A stretch of DNA of 64,000 nucleotides, taken from assembly GCA_964539025.1 (NCBI GenBank), contig CAZIFA010000009.1, forward strand, positions 15,965-79,964, read 5' to 3'. The notes under the pieces were generated by a model that had not been told where the DNA came from, made no database searches, and was given only the letters and a program-made list of their open reading frames with translations. The translations under genes and the position numbers were made by a program. This stretch comes from Micavibrio_A sp964539025 (GTDB taxonomy: Bacteria; Pseudomonadota; Alphaproteobacteria; Micavibrionales; Micavibrionaceae). The stretch's first letter is position 1, and every line of letters begins with the position of its first letter. Shown here in pieces: positions 25,205 to 32,367 of the stretch.

Positions 25205-26644
25205 ATGACCGAAGCACAATCCTTTTCCCCCACAACCCAGTCCCCCGCCGCGTTCATTCAAAGCGGATGGCAGCTTCTTCCCCTCTTTGCAAAGAAAATG
25301 GGCCAAGAATATGCCCAGGCAACTTTTGAGGCGATGTTGTTTTTAGCAAAACGCAATCCTGAGCTGATGCCGGGTTTTGTAAAGACCGGTCTTGCGTTCG
25401 CCCGCGACAATCAGTTTCTAAGAGATTCTATAATTAGAAATCTTATAGATGTGTCTTACGAGCACCCGGCATTTATACCGGATGTCGTCAAAGCCGGATG
25501 GCTTACAATGGCCTCCATTAAAAATCACGGCGGCACTGAAGATTCTCTGCGTTATGAAGAATCTCGCCGCGTTACCGATTTAGGCAGTGAACTATTGGAA
25601 ATAGTCAAAGAGAAGCCCAAATTTTTGCCAATTTTTATTGAAGAAGGTTTAAAGAGCCTGCCACGCCTTGCAAATTCTCACAAAGCAAGCGTTCAGATAT
25701 CAGTTAATCTCTTGCTGGAAGCTGTCGATTCTTATCCGCAGGCCATGCAAGATGTCGTCGAAGGCACACTGAACATTGTGGCCAGAAATGCAAAACAACT
25801 TCCCCTTGCCTATTCATGGATCATTAGCGGCGTGGCGGAAGATGCGCAAAAATATCCAGAATTGATGCCCGGCATTATTGAGGCCGCAAAGCCCGTCATT
25901 AAAAGCTTAGGCGAAGTTGACCCTGCTGAGGATCGCGCAAAAAATTTCATTCAGAAATTGGTTCAATATACCAAGGATCAACCAGAATGCCTCGCCAACC
26001 TCGTTGGAACCGGCATAGAAATCCTGCCGGACGTTACAACAAGACATCGTTCTGCCGGCGAACGATTGTTTGCTTCATTGCTAGAGACCGCAAAAAATCA
26101 TCCATCCTTGTTGCCAAGCGTTATCAAGGCCGGATGGCAAGGTTGCATGCCACATCTCGCGGGAGGTATCATGTTTACACAGTTGTCTGCAGACATGCTG
26201 AGAATCGCACAAACGGATGAGGCGGCGCGAACCGCCCTGATTGAAGGGCTCCGCAGCGCCATTCCGCTTATCGCGCAAGAAAACAGATGGAGCGTTCGAC
26301 CTGCGCTCATGACCTTACAAAGCGCGATGGGGTTGGACAATGAAAGAAAGCTGGTAAGCGCTGAATTCGCCTTATCAACCCGGGGGCGCGCAAATAATAA
26401 ACAAGAAATCTGGTATGTGCCGTTCAAGGGCAACAGGACCCTTGTTGCAACACAGGATTTCTGCGGCCCTGTTTCCGATCCGGACTTTAAAAGGCGCGTT
26501 CCAAATTTTGAAAGAGTTGAACAAGAAGCTTTAATATTGGGCCGTGTCTTTAACCGCAGAATTACGACACAGGCAGGCGTGACGGAAATTCGTAAGACCA
26601 CGAATAGCAGATTCCGCGCGCTCGATCTTGATAAGGTGGCTTAG
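25205..26644 (+). CDS. Helical-repeat orphan protein (about 40-residue units)
   Basis: 479 residues, no signal peptide. The first 320 residues contain about eight copies of a helical unit with core P-x-hh-P-xx-hh-xx-G: NPELMPGFVKTGL (51), HPAFIPDVVKAGW (87), KPKFLPIFIEEGL (137), YPQAMQDVVEGTL (177), YPELMPGIIEAAK (217), QPECLANLVGTGI (259), HPSLLPSVIKAGW (299), with AAFIQSGWQLLP at 15 as a likely first unit. Spacing is mostly 36-42. This looks like an alpha-solenoid, similar in style to HEAT repeats but not a family I recognise. The C-terminal 100 residues are a different, mixed domain. Probably a binding scaffold. Confidence 0.65.
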   Translation: MTEAQSFSPTTQSPAAFIQSGWQLLPLFAKKMGQEYAQATFEAMLFLAKRNPELMPGFVKTGLAFARDNQFLRDSIIRNLIDVSYEHPAFIPDVVKAGWLTMASIKNHGGTEDSLRYEESRRVTDLGSELLEIVKEKPKFLPIFIEEGLKSLPRLANSHKASVQISVNLLLEAVDSYPQAMQDVVEGTLNIVARNAKQLPLAYSWIISGVAEDAQKYPELMPGIIEAAKPVIKSLGEVDPAEDRAKNFIQKLVQYTKDQPECLANLVGTGIEILPDVTTRHRSAGERLFASLLETAKNHPSLLPSVIKAGWQGCMPHLAGGIMFTQLSADMLRIAQTDEAARTALIEGLRSAIPLIAQENRWSVRPALMTLQSAMGLDNERKLVSAEFALSTRGRANNKQEIWYVPFKGNRTLVATQDFCGPVSDPDFKRRVPNFERVEQEALILGRVFNRRITTQAGVTEIRKTTNSRFRALDLDKVA

Positions 26645-26692
26645 CGGAAAAGGCATCAAGACGGCGCGGAATATAAAGCGCTGGAGATTTAG
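26645..26692 (+). pseudogene. In-frame tail after the helical-repeat gene stop
   Basis: Directly after the TAG of the helical-repeat gene the same frame continues for 15 codons to a second TAG, ending DGAEYKALEI. This matches the C-terminus GADYRALVI of the neighbouring orphan gene ending at 24992. Either a sense codon became a stop, or this is a remnant of a shared C-terminal module. Confidence 0.45.
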
Positions 26693-26701
26693 AAAAATTT
26701 A

Positions 26702-26773
26702 AACCACAGAGGCACAGAGACACAGAGTTTAAGAACACCCTGAATTTCTCTGTGCCTTTGTGTCTCTGTGGTT
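26702..26773. repeat. Type G palindromic repeat
   Basis: Arms AACCACAGAGGCACAGAG and CTTTGTGTCTCTGTGGTT form a near-perfect long inverted repeat. It is related to the elements at 15861 and 15967. Confidence 0.85.
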
Positions 26774-26807
26774 AAAATAAATGCCTGCGGGCCTTAAAAA
26801 CAATATC

Positions 26808-26888
26808 GTCATTCCGAACCCTTTACGGGTGAGGAATCTTTGACGGAACCGGACAGGCCAAAGATCCCTCACATACGTTCGGAATGAC
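26808..26888. repeat. Type B palindromic repeat
   Basis: Runs from GTCATTCCGAA to TTCGGAATGAC with the internal pair GAGGAATCTTTG and CAAAGATCCCTC. Closest relative at 37889-37973. The GTCAT/ATGAC ends are shared with the other repeat types. Confidence 0.85.
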
Positions 26889-26907
26889 GGGATAGCCATC
26901 CTGCGAA

Positions 26908-27795
26908 TTAATGATACTGCCGCATCGTTCCCGGCTGAGCGGCGCCCCGTTTTACACGTGCGTCCCTCTCCGCCTTTTTCAGCATTTCCATTGCCTTAAG
27001 CGAATCCAAAAATCCATCGCATACACCTAGGCTATGGCGACAATCCTTCAAATTCGATTCAATGGTTGCAAAGTTCGTTCTAATGAATCCCGGTGCGAAT
27101 TCAGGGTTGGGCGTTTCGATGAAATAGGCGAAACCCAGATCAGCGTCGATTGCGTTCATACGCAGGGCGGCACATCTGTTGAATGCATCCGCACCGCGCA
27201 AAGACGCTTCACGGTTGATCTCGTTGTAGATGGCGCGATCCATATCAACAACAATATGCGGCGTTACATTTTCACAAAACACGGAATGGCCGGAATGAAC
27301 GGGCGTACCTATAGACATTCCCAGATCAGTCGATCGTTGTTTTATGTACGACAATTTCTTATCCAGACGGTCATGCTCCGCTTTCGTCATCTCTGCCCCT
27401 TCCTTACAATCCGCAGCCGTATCCAAATATTCCTGTCTTTGTGCGTCATCGGCAAAGCCAAACCGTTTATAATGGTTTGCTATCGTGTCTGTGAAAGCTT
27501 GTTCCAACCGCATAACGACCTTTAAAATATCCCGGGCATCGGTCATGGCGGCAAACACCATTCTTGCATTATTCGTTCTGTAGGTTTGATAAGCTTTCAG
27601 CAACGTGTTGTAAGGGATCGATGATTTTCGTGCGGAAGGGCAATCATAGATTTGGGCACATGCGTTCGCGTTCACCTGATCAACCACAGAAGGAGTGTGA
27701 AAATGGTGTTTGATCGACCCGATCATACCTGACTGCAGTTTCGCCCTTGATTTCAGGACTTCATTTATTTTAACCCGTGCATCTAAATCCAACAT
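26908..27795 (-). CDS. Orphan protein in the prmC-prfA cassette
   Basis: 295 residues, soluble, mainly helical, with nine cysteines (for example ANACAQIYDCPS, HSVFCENVTPH, NRCAALRMN, LKDCRHSLGVCDGF). Two long amphipathic helices flank TKAEHDRLDKKLSYIKQR, which is coiled-coil-like. No family or catalytic motif recognised. The start follows the prfA stop by 18 bases on the same strand, so it is transcribed with prfA and occupies the position normally held by prmC. Confidence 0.6.
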   Translation of the reverse strand: MLDLDARVKINEVLKSRAKLQSGMIGSIKHHFHTPSVVDQVNANACAQIYDCPSARKSSIPYNTLLKAYQTYRTNNARMVFAAMTDARDILKVVMRLEQAFTDTIANHYKRFGFADDAQRQEYLDTAADCKEGAEMTKAEHDRLDKKLSYIKQRSTDLGMSIGTPVHSGHSVFCENVTPHIVVDMDRAIYNEINREASLRGADAFNRCAALRMNAIDADLGFAYFIETPNPEFAPGFIRTNFATIESNLKDCRHSLGVCDGFLDSLKAMEMLKKAERDARVKRGAAQPGTMRQYH

Positions 27796-27813
27796 AGCAA
27801 ACTCTTTTCATTG

Positions 27814-28878
27814 TTAAACTTCCAGATTGGCCAATTGTTCCGCCTGCGCCTGGGTGATCAGCGCGTCGATGACTTCGCCGAGGCCCGATCCGTTCATGAT
27901 CTGATCGAGGCTATAGAGCGTTAGATTGATCCGGTGATCGGTTAAACGGCTTTGCGGAAAATTGTAAGTGCGGATACGTTCCGAACGATCGCCCGAACCG
28001 ATCTGGCCTTTGCGATCCGCCGCACGCGCGGAATCTATTTTCTGGCGTTCCATATCATAAAGGCGTGTTTTCAAAAGGCTCATGGCCCGCGCCTTGTTCT
28101 TGTGCTGGGATTTTTCTTCTTGGATGGCGACCGCAAGCCCGGTCGGAATGTGCGTGATGCGCACGGCGGAATCGGTGGTGTTGACAGACTGACCGCCGGA
28201 ACCTTGGCTGCGGTACACGTCGATGCGCAAGTCACTCTCATTGATCACGATATCGACGTCTTCGGCTTCAGGAAGCACGGCGACGGTGGCGGCGGAGGTG
28301 TGGATGCGCCCTTGTGTTTCGGTTTTGGGGACGCGTTGCACGCGGTGGCCGCCGGATTCATATTTCAGTTTGGCGAAGACGTTGCTGCCCGAAATATTCG
28401 CGATGATTTCTTTATACCCGCCAAGATCGGATGACGACATTTCGATGATTTCTACGCGCCAGCCCTGAATCGACGCGTAGTTTTTATACATGGTGAACAG
28501 GTCGGCAGCGAACAAAGCGGCTTCGTCCCCGCCCGTTCCGGCGCGGATTTCTATCACGGCGTTTTTAACGTCGGCGGAATCTTTGGGCAGAAGCGAGATT
28601 TTTATTTTTTCTTCAAGCGCGGGGATTTTTTCCTTCAGTTCATTCAATTCGGCCTGCGCCATTTCGCCCATGTCGGGATCATCGAGCATTTCAAGCGCGC
28701 CCGCTTTGTCATCCATCGCTCTTTTATATTCGAGATAGAGTTCGACGACGGGTTGCAGTTCGGCATATTCCTTGGACAGCTTGACGAAGGCGTCGCCCGA
28801 TAAGCCGCCCGCCGACATCTTGTCGCTCACGTCTTTATGCCGCGCCGCTATAGGCGCCAGTTTTGCGAGGTAATCCAT
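27814..28878 (-). CDS. prfA: Peptide chain release factor 1
   Basis: Class I release factor recognising UAA and UAG, 354 residues. The GGQ loop is in SQGSGGQSVNTTDSAVRITH, contacting the peptidyl transferase centre. The region before it (IRAGTGGDEAALFAADL) and the C-terminal NFPQSRLTDHRINLTLY are standard. The codon-recognition loop of RF1 lies in the central domain. PrmC, which methylates the GGQ glutamine, is encoded about 4 kb downstream beyond an inserted cassette. Confidence 0.97.
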   Translation of the reverse strand: MDYLAKLAPIAARHKDVSDKMSAGGLSGDAFVKLSKEYAELQPVVELYLEYKRAMDDKAGALEMLDDPDMGEMAQAELNELKEKIPALEEKIKISLLPKDSADVKNAVIEIRAGTGGDEAALFAADLFTMYKNYASIQGWRVEIIEMSSSDLGGYKEIIANISGSNVFAKLKYESGGHRVQRVPKTETQGRIHTSAATVAVLPEAEDVDIVINESDLRIDVYRSQGSGGQSVNTTDSAVRITHIPTGLAVAIQEEKSQHKNKARAMSLLKTRLYDMERQKIDSARAADRKGQIGSGDRSERIRTYNFPQSRLTDHRINLTLYSLDQIMNGSGLGEVIDALITQAQAEQLANLEV

Positions 28879-28930
28879 GGGCTTTTTAATAAGCGGTATT
28901 GCGTTGTTTTGACAAGCCTATTCGCTTTTA

Positions 28931-28958
28931 TTGACATAACGTTATGTGAATGTTATGG
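28931..28958 (+). promoter_or_regulatory. Predicted promoter of the CheR-like gene
   Basis: TTGACA (in TTGACATAAC) followed after 16 bp by TTATGG, 33 bp before the ATG. The spacer contains the inverted repeat ATAACGTTAT, which could be a regulator site. Confidence 0.5.
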
Positions 28959-28990
28959 AAGGGGCGGTTTATTAAGCTCTGGGCATTTTT

Positions 28991-29887
28991 ATGGGTACAT
29001 TTGCGCTGAAAAAAACGTTCGGTCCCGCCGCGATTCCACGGGATGTCAGCACGCCAGAAAACGCCCGCATCGTGCGTGAGATTTTTTCCCTAATGACCAA
29101 TAGATTTACCCCTTTTAATTTAGAAGGCACGAGCTTCGTATTTAAAGAACATCTAGGCGCAGATGCAGCCAACGGTACAACCGGTTTCTTTCGGCATAGC
29201 GCCGTGATGCACCCTCTTATAAATTCGCTGCATGTCGCAGCACGTGGCCGCACTGCCCCTATTCGTATTCTTGCAGCCCCTTCATCCGTCGGCTGCGAGG
29301 CATATACGCTCTCTGCAGTGGCCTGTGCATCCGGAATCTCACAAATGCGTGATTTCAGAATCGATTCATTTGATCGATCTGAAACCTTTACCGCGCTGGC
29401 AAGGCTTGGCGCATATCCACGCGAATTGTCTGAACATCTCTTCAGAAAGAAAAATGGCGCGCTTTTCTCGTCCACAGAAAACGAAATTGTTTACGTGCGA
29501 AACGATGTCAAAAGTAATGTACGCTTTCTTGACCCTCAGGGCATCGAAAATTTTGTTCCGCAAGAACGTTATAATGCCATCATGCTTAATAACCTGTTCA
29601 TGTACCTCAACGAAGAGCAGCAAGATAAAGTTATCGACTTTATCAAAGACAGCGAAGCAGATATTGTAATCATGACCAGCGATGATAACGCACCGGTAAC
29701 GATTCCGCGCTCGCTTCCCTATGTTCCGCTTAAAAACCATCCGGATTGGCAAGACAGCAGCCTCGCCCGTGCTGACCTGATGAGCTATTATATCTGGGCG
29801 CGGAGCCAACCCGGTGCTAATTATGCGCCGACAGTCTGGCCGTCCAGTTATTATCATAGAAGTTGCAAGCCGCGAGTTCGCCCGTGA
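28991..29887 (+). CDS. Divergent CheR-like methyltransferase-fold protein
   Basis: 298 residues resembling the CheR family along its length: TGFFRHSAVMHPL (64-76) corresponds to the T-x-FFRD segment, IRILAAPSSVGCEAYTLSAV (91-110) to the RIWSAGCSTGEEPYSLAM SAM-binding block, FRIDSFDRSETFTALARLGAYP to the following strand-helix, and YNAIMLNNLFMYLNEEQQDKV to the FDLIFCRNVLIYF block. The SAM loop has lost the canonical G-x-S-T-G-E-E residues, so activity is uncertain. No chemotaxis genes are nearby. The 3' end overlaps the convergent metalloprotease gene by 71 bp. Confidence 0.6.
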   Translation: MGTFALKKTFGPAAIPRDVSTPENARIVREIFSLMTNRFTPFNLEGTSFVFKEHLGADAANGTTGFFRHSAVMHPLINSLHVAARGRTAPIRILAAPSSVGCEAYTLSAVACASGISQMRDFRIDSFDRSETFTALARLGAYPRELSEHLFRKKNGALFSSTENEIVYVRNDVKSNVRFLDPQGIENFVPQERYNAIMLNNLFMYLNEEQQDKVIDFIKDSEADIVIMTSDDNAPVTIPRSLPYVPLKNHPDWQDSSLARADLMSYYIWARSQPGANYAPTVWPSSYYHRSCKPRVRP

Positions 29888-30509
29888 GCGGCACTTTGAG
29901 CGTTTCGGCATAGTTGTTTAAAGGTTTGCACCATATGCTTTGGGCTAGATCAGGAATATCGCGAAAATCTTCACGGGCGTTATCGCTATACTTGATGTAA
30001 TCCTGCACGATTTGCGCCTGTTGTTCGAGCCCATATTGTTCGAACGGTCTGCCCAGTGAATAAGAATAGAGGCCATCATTATTGAAGGCGTAGTTCAAAA
30101 TATTCTGCGCGCCGAGCGCATGGACGTTCGTTCCATGCTGGAATTGTTTTGCATGCATCAGTTCATGCATGATAAAGCCGCGATAGTAACGCCCGGGCTG
30201 AACCGCGTAATCAGATTTCCATGTCCGGTCGGAGTAAACGTAAATATTCCCGTCCGGCGTCATGGTGTGCGTGAACAAGCGCATAGGCGAATACGGGCGG
30301 TAAATAATGCGCACCCTGTCATAATCGATCGTGTCCGCAAAAACCGTTTTCGCCAGCGCGATTTCGTTGGCGGTGAGTTTGCGGCAGGTAATTTCAGCGG
30401 CGCATAAAGAATCGTTCGGTATTTGGGAAAGCTGATCGGGCGGCAACGTGCTAGCACACGCAGTCTGAAAACACAGCACCAACCCCACAAGCCGTCTTTT
30501 ATAAGACAT
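29817..30509 (-). CDS. HExxH lipoprotein, copy 1
   Basis: 230 residues. The N-terminus is a short lipoprotein signal with the lipobox QTAC (Cys18). The mature protein has GNIYVYSDRTW, then a zinc-protease motif HELMH (115-119) and, about 50 residues later, FEQYGLEQQAQIVQDY, whose glutamate may be the third zinc ligand. This layout resembles small metallopeptidase domains found near secreted toxins, but the family is not certain. Start chosen by alignment with the adjacent paralogue, which begins MSYKR too. Target unknown. Confidence 0.68.
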   Translation of the reverse strand: MSYKRRLVGLVLCFQTACASTLPPDQLSQIPNDSLCAAEITCRKLTANEIALAKTVFADTIDYDRVRIIYRPYSPMRLFTHTMTPDGNIYVYSDRTWKSDYAVQPGRYYRGFIMHELMHAKQFQHGTNVHALGAQNILNYAFNNDGLYSYSLGRPFEQYGLEQQAQIVQDYIKYSDNAREDFRDIPDLAQSIWCKPLNNYAETLKVPLTGELAACNFYDNNWTARLSAHN

Positions 30510-30555
30510 GGCGATATATCCCTTGATCAGGATATAGACAATCATGGGTATGGGT

Positions 30556-30564
30556 TTATGTCAA
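30556..30564 (-). promoter_or_regulatory. TTGACATAA motif upstream of HExxH copy 1
   Basis: Exact nonamer on the minus strand, about 50 bp before the ATG at 30509. The best -10 candidate (TGTCTA at 18 bp) is poor. Confidence 0.4.
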
Positions 30565-30568
30565 CGCG

Positions 30569-31270
30569 CTATTGAGGGGCCAGCGCTTCAGGTCTGGTAC
30601 AAAATGCAAGATCGCCCGCGAGCGAAATATTTAAAATTTGGGCGTACTTGCGCACGCTGAAACACCAGAGATTCTTTTGATCCTCATTTTTATCATTTGC
30701 AACCTCGCGCGCATTATCGGCGTACCAGATAAATTTTTGTACGATCTGCGCCTGTTGCTCAACGCCTTGCTCCTCAAACGGTGTAATAGTTGAAGGTTCA
30801 TACGAACTTTTGCGATCAACCAAGCGCGTGACAAAAGTTTGAACAGGATTGTCATTCCTAGATTTTACAATGCCCTGCTTTTGAGCCTTATGGGTAAGTT
30901 CATGCATAATCATTGGCCGCGCACGGCCATCGAATTTAATGGCGTAGTCGGCCTCCCAGCTTTTCATGGAGTGTATATAAATATTTCCATCCGCCGGAAC
31001 GGAAGCATCTGAAAACATAGCGTGGATTGAATACGGGCTGTAAATAACGCGGACCTCATCGTAGTTGACGGGGCCTTTAAATTTATCGGATTTTTCAAAG
31101 ACGCTTTTCGCCAAGGCAATTTCATTGTCGGTGAGCTTGCGGCAATAGGTTTCGCCAGCGCAGCGAGGGTCGTCCGGTTTTGATGGCGGAGCTTGATCAG
31201 GCGCAAAACTGGCGCACGCGCCCGCCTGAAAGCAAACTGCCAAACCCGCCAAAATTCTTTTATAAGACAT
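30569..31270 (-). CDS. HExxH lipoprotein, copy 2
   Basis: 233-residue paralogue of the downstream gene. The two share the MSYKR start, a cysteine at the signal end (GAC, position 19), RKLT-NEIALAK-VF, the strand GNIYIHSMKSWEADYA, the motif HELTH and PFEEQGVEQQAQIVQKF. Divergence is substantial, so the duplication is not recent. It is presumably lipid-anchored in the envelope. Each copy has its own TTGACATAA motif upstream, suggesting separate but similar transcription. Reaction inferred only from HExxH. Confidence 0.68.
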   Translation of the reverse strand: MSYKRILAGLAVCFQAGACASFAPDQAPPSKPDDPRCAGETYCRKLTDNEIALAKSVFEKSDKFKGPVNYDEVRVIYSPYSIHAMFSDASVPADGNIYIHSMKSWEADYAIKFDGRARPMIMHELTHKAQKQGIVKSRNDNPVQTFVTRLVDRKSSYEPSTITPFEEQGVEQQAQIVQKFIWYADNAREVANDKNEDQKNLWCFSVRKYAQILNISLAGDLAFCTRPEALAPQ

Positions 31271-31296
31271 AGTGTTATACCCGCTTTAAGGGGTAT

Positions 31297-31325
31297 ACAT
31301 AATCATAATGTGTATATTATGTCAA
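31297..31325 (-). promoter_or_regulatory. Predicted promoter of HExxH copy 2
   Basis: On the minus strand TTGACA (31320-31325, within TTGACATAA) is followed after 17 bp by TTATGT (31297-31302), 27 bp before the ATG. One of the clearest instances of the recurring motif. Confidence 0.6.
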
Positions 31326-31373
31326 TATTAATCATGATTTCTAACCCCTTAGAAATCGTGGGATTTAGGCCGC

Positions 31374-31432
31374 CATTCCCCGACTTGTTCGGGGAATCCA
31401 GACTGGATACTCCGCCTTCGCGGAGTATGACA
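31374..31432. repeat. Type C palindromic repeat
   Basis: Two hairpins, CATTCCCCGACTTGTTCGGGG and ACTCCGCCTTCGCGGAGT, ending in ATGACA. Nearly the same layout occurs at 36826-36888. Confidence 0.8.
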
Positions 31433-31525
31433 GGCGTAGGGTCGGGAGATGAAATTGATGAAGACCTTGCCTTATGCGAAAGGAATATTTGACCACAATG
31501 TACTTTTCGCGCTACGAGAATTCTT

Positions 31526-31876
31526 ATGACCGAAGAAAAATTGTCCGGACAAAACCCCAGATTCAAACGCATTGTCGTCACGTTCGCGAAGGCCGTGTCG
31601 CCCGCTGGTATGACCCCAGAACAGATGAGTTGGGACCACAAACTTATGGTCGAATTTATGAACCTCGTAAGTTATGGCGGCATGGCGCGCGAGAATGAGA
31701 AAGGCGAACCTGTAACATGGTCGGGCGAAGCGTATGATACGCCGGAAGAAATTCAGCAAAACCTGCAAACATGGTGGCAGCAATATGCGCCGGGTTGTGT
31801 TGTGCATTATCACGGCATCGTACCGCTTTCACATTGCAACGATTCAGCGCATAAATATACAATCGATCCGGCGTAA
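31526..31876 (+). CDS. Small orphan protein
   Basis: 116 residues, acidic overall, soluble, with LMVEFMNLVSYGGMARE and a Trp-rich helix EEIQQNLQTWWQQYAPGC near the end. No family recognised. An intrinsic terminator lies 24 bases after the stop, which supports it as a real transcribed gene. A TTGACC at about 31488 may be part of its promoter. Confidence 0.55.
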   Translation: MTEEKLSGQNPRFKRIVVTFAKAVSPAGMTPEQMSWDHKLMVEFMNLVSYGGMARENEKGEPVTWSGEAYDTPEEIQQNLQTWWQQYAPGCVVHYHGIVPLSHCNDSAHKYTIDPA

Positions 31877-31899
31877 TTATTCCGCCGCGAGTTTTGAGA

Positions 31900-31924
31900 C
31901 CGCCCCATGTGGGCGGCTTTTTTT
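31900..31924 (+). terminator. Intrinsic terminator after the small orphan gene
   Basis: CCGCCC and GGGCGG form a six-base-pair stem around CATGT, followed by CTTTTTTT. Confidence 0.85.
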
Positions 31925-31930
31925 GAGCAT

Positions 31931-31958
31931 AAGAAAAAAGCCCGGCGTTTACCGGGCT
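31931..31958 (-). terminator. Intrinsic terminator for the 41-residue minus-strand gene
   Basis: Read on the minus strand: AGCCCGG, a six-base loop and CCGGGCT, followed by TTTTTTCTT. It lies about 27 bases after the stop of the small gene at 31985-32110. Confidence 0.85.
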
Positions 31959-31984
31959 CCGTCCTATCGTGAGGTTAAAAAAGC

Positions 31985-32110
31985 CTATTTCGCGGCTTCT
32001 TTTTTTGGATCAGCGTTTGGAGCATTCGCTGGGGGTCCGGATTTATTTTTGTCATCTGGCTTGGCATTTTCCGATGATGGATTCGGCTTTTGATTGGAAT
32101 TGTTTTCCAT
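31985..32110 (-). CDS. Tiny polar protein, 41 residues
   Basis: A complete gene unit: AAGGAGA ribosome-binding site, ATG, 41 codons and its own intrinsic terminator. The protein begins MENNSNQKPNPSSENAK and is rich in Asn, Pro, Lys and Asp with no hydrophobic residues to form a core, so it is predicted disordered. No family recognised. The context (own signals on both sides) is the main reason to call it. Confidence 0.6.
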   Translation of the reverse strand: MENNSNQKPNPSSENAKPDDKNKSGPPANAPNADPKKEAAK

Positions 32111-32249
32111 TTTTTGGTCTCCTTGTATTGCGGACAAAGAAATTCATCCGCCTGAGCAATGTAAGCCGATAGCTGACATTAGCAAGCGGTAGAATAAATT
32201 AAATGACTTGTGATAATTAATTATTGGTAATGCGAAAGTGTTGATTATT

Positions 32250-32360
32250 GTCATTGCGAGGAGGCAACGCCGACGAAGCAATCCAGCCTGCGGTGATAAG
32301 GTTATATTGTAAGATGGGTTGCCGCGTCCCCCGGATCAAGTCCGGGTTCCTCGCAATGAC
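32250..32360. repeat. Type E palindromic repeat
   Basis: Runs from GTCATTGCGAGGAGG to CCTCGCAATGAC with the internal pair AAGCAATCCAGCC and GGGTTGCCGCG. It ends seven bases before the ispG stop. A half copy of the same type is at about 15821. Ends fit the GTCAT/ATGAC pattern. Confidence 0.85.
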
Positions 32361-32367
32361 GGGATGA

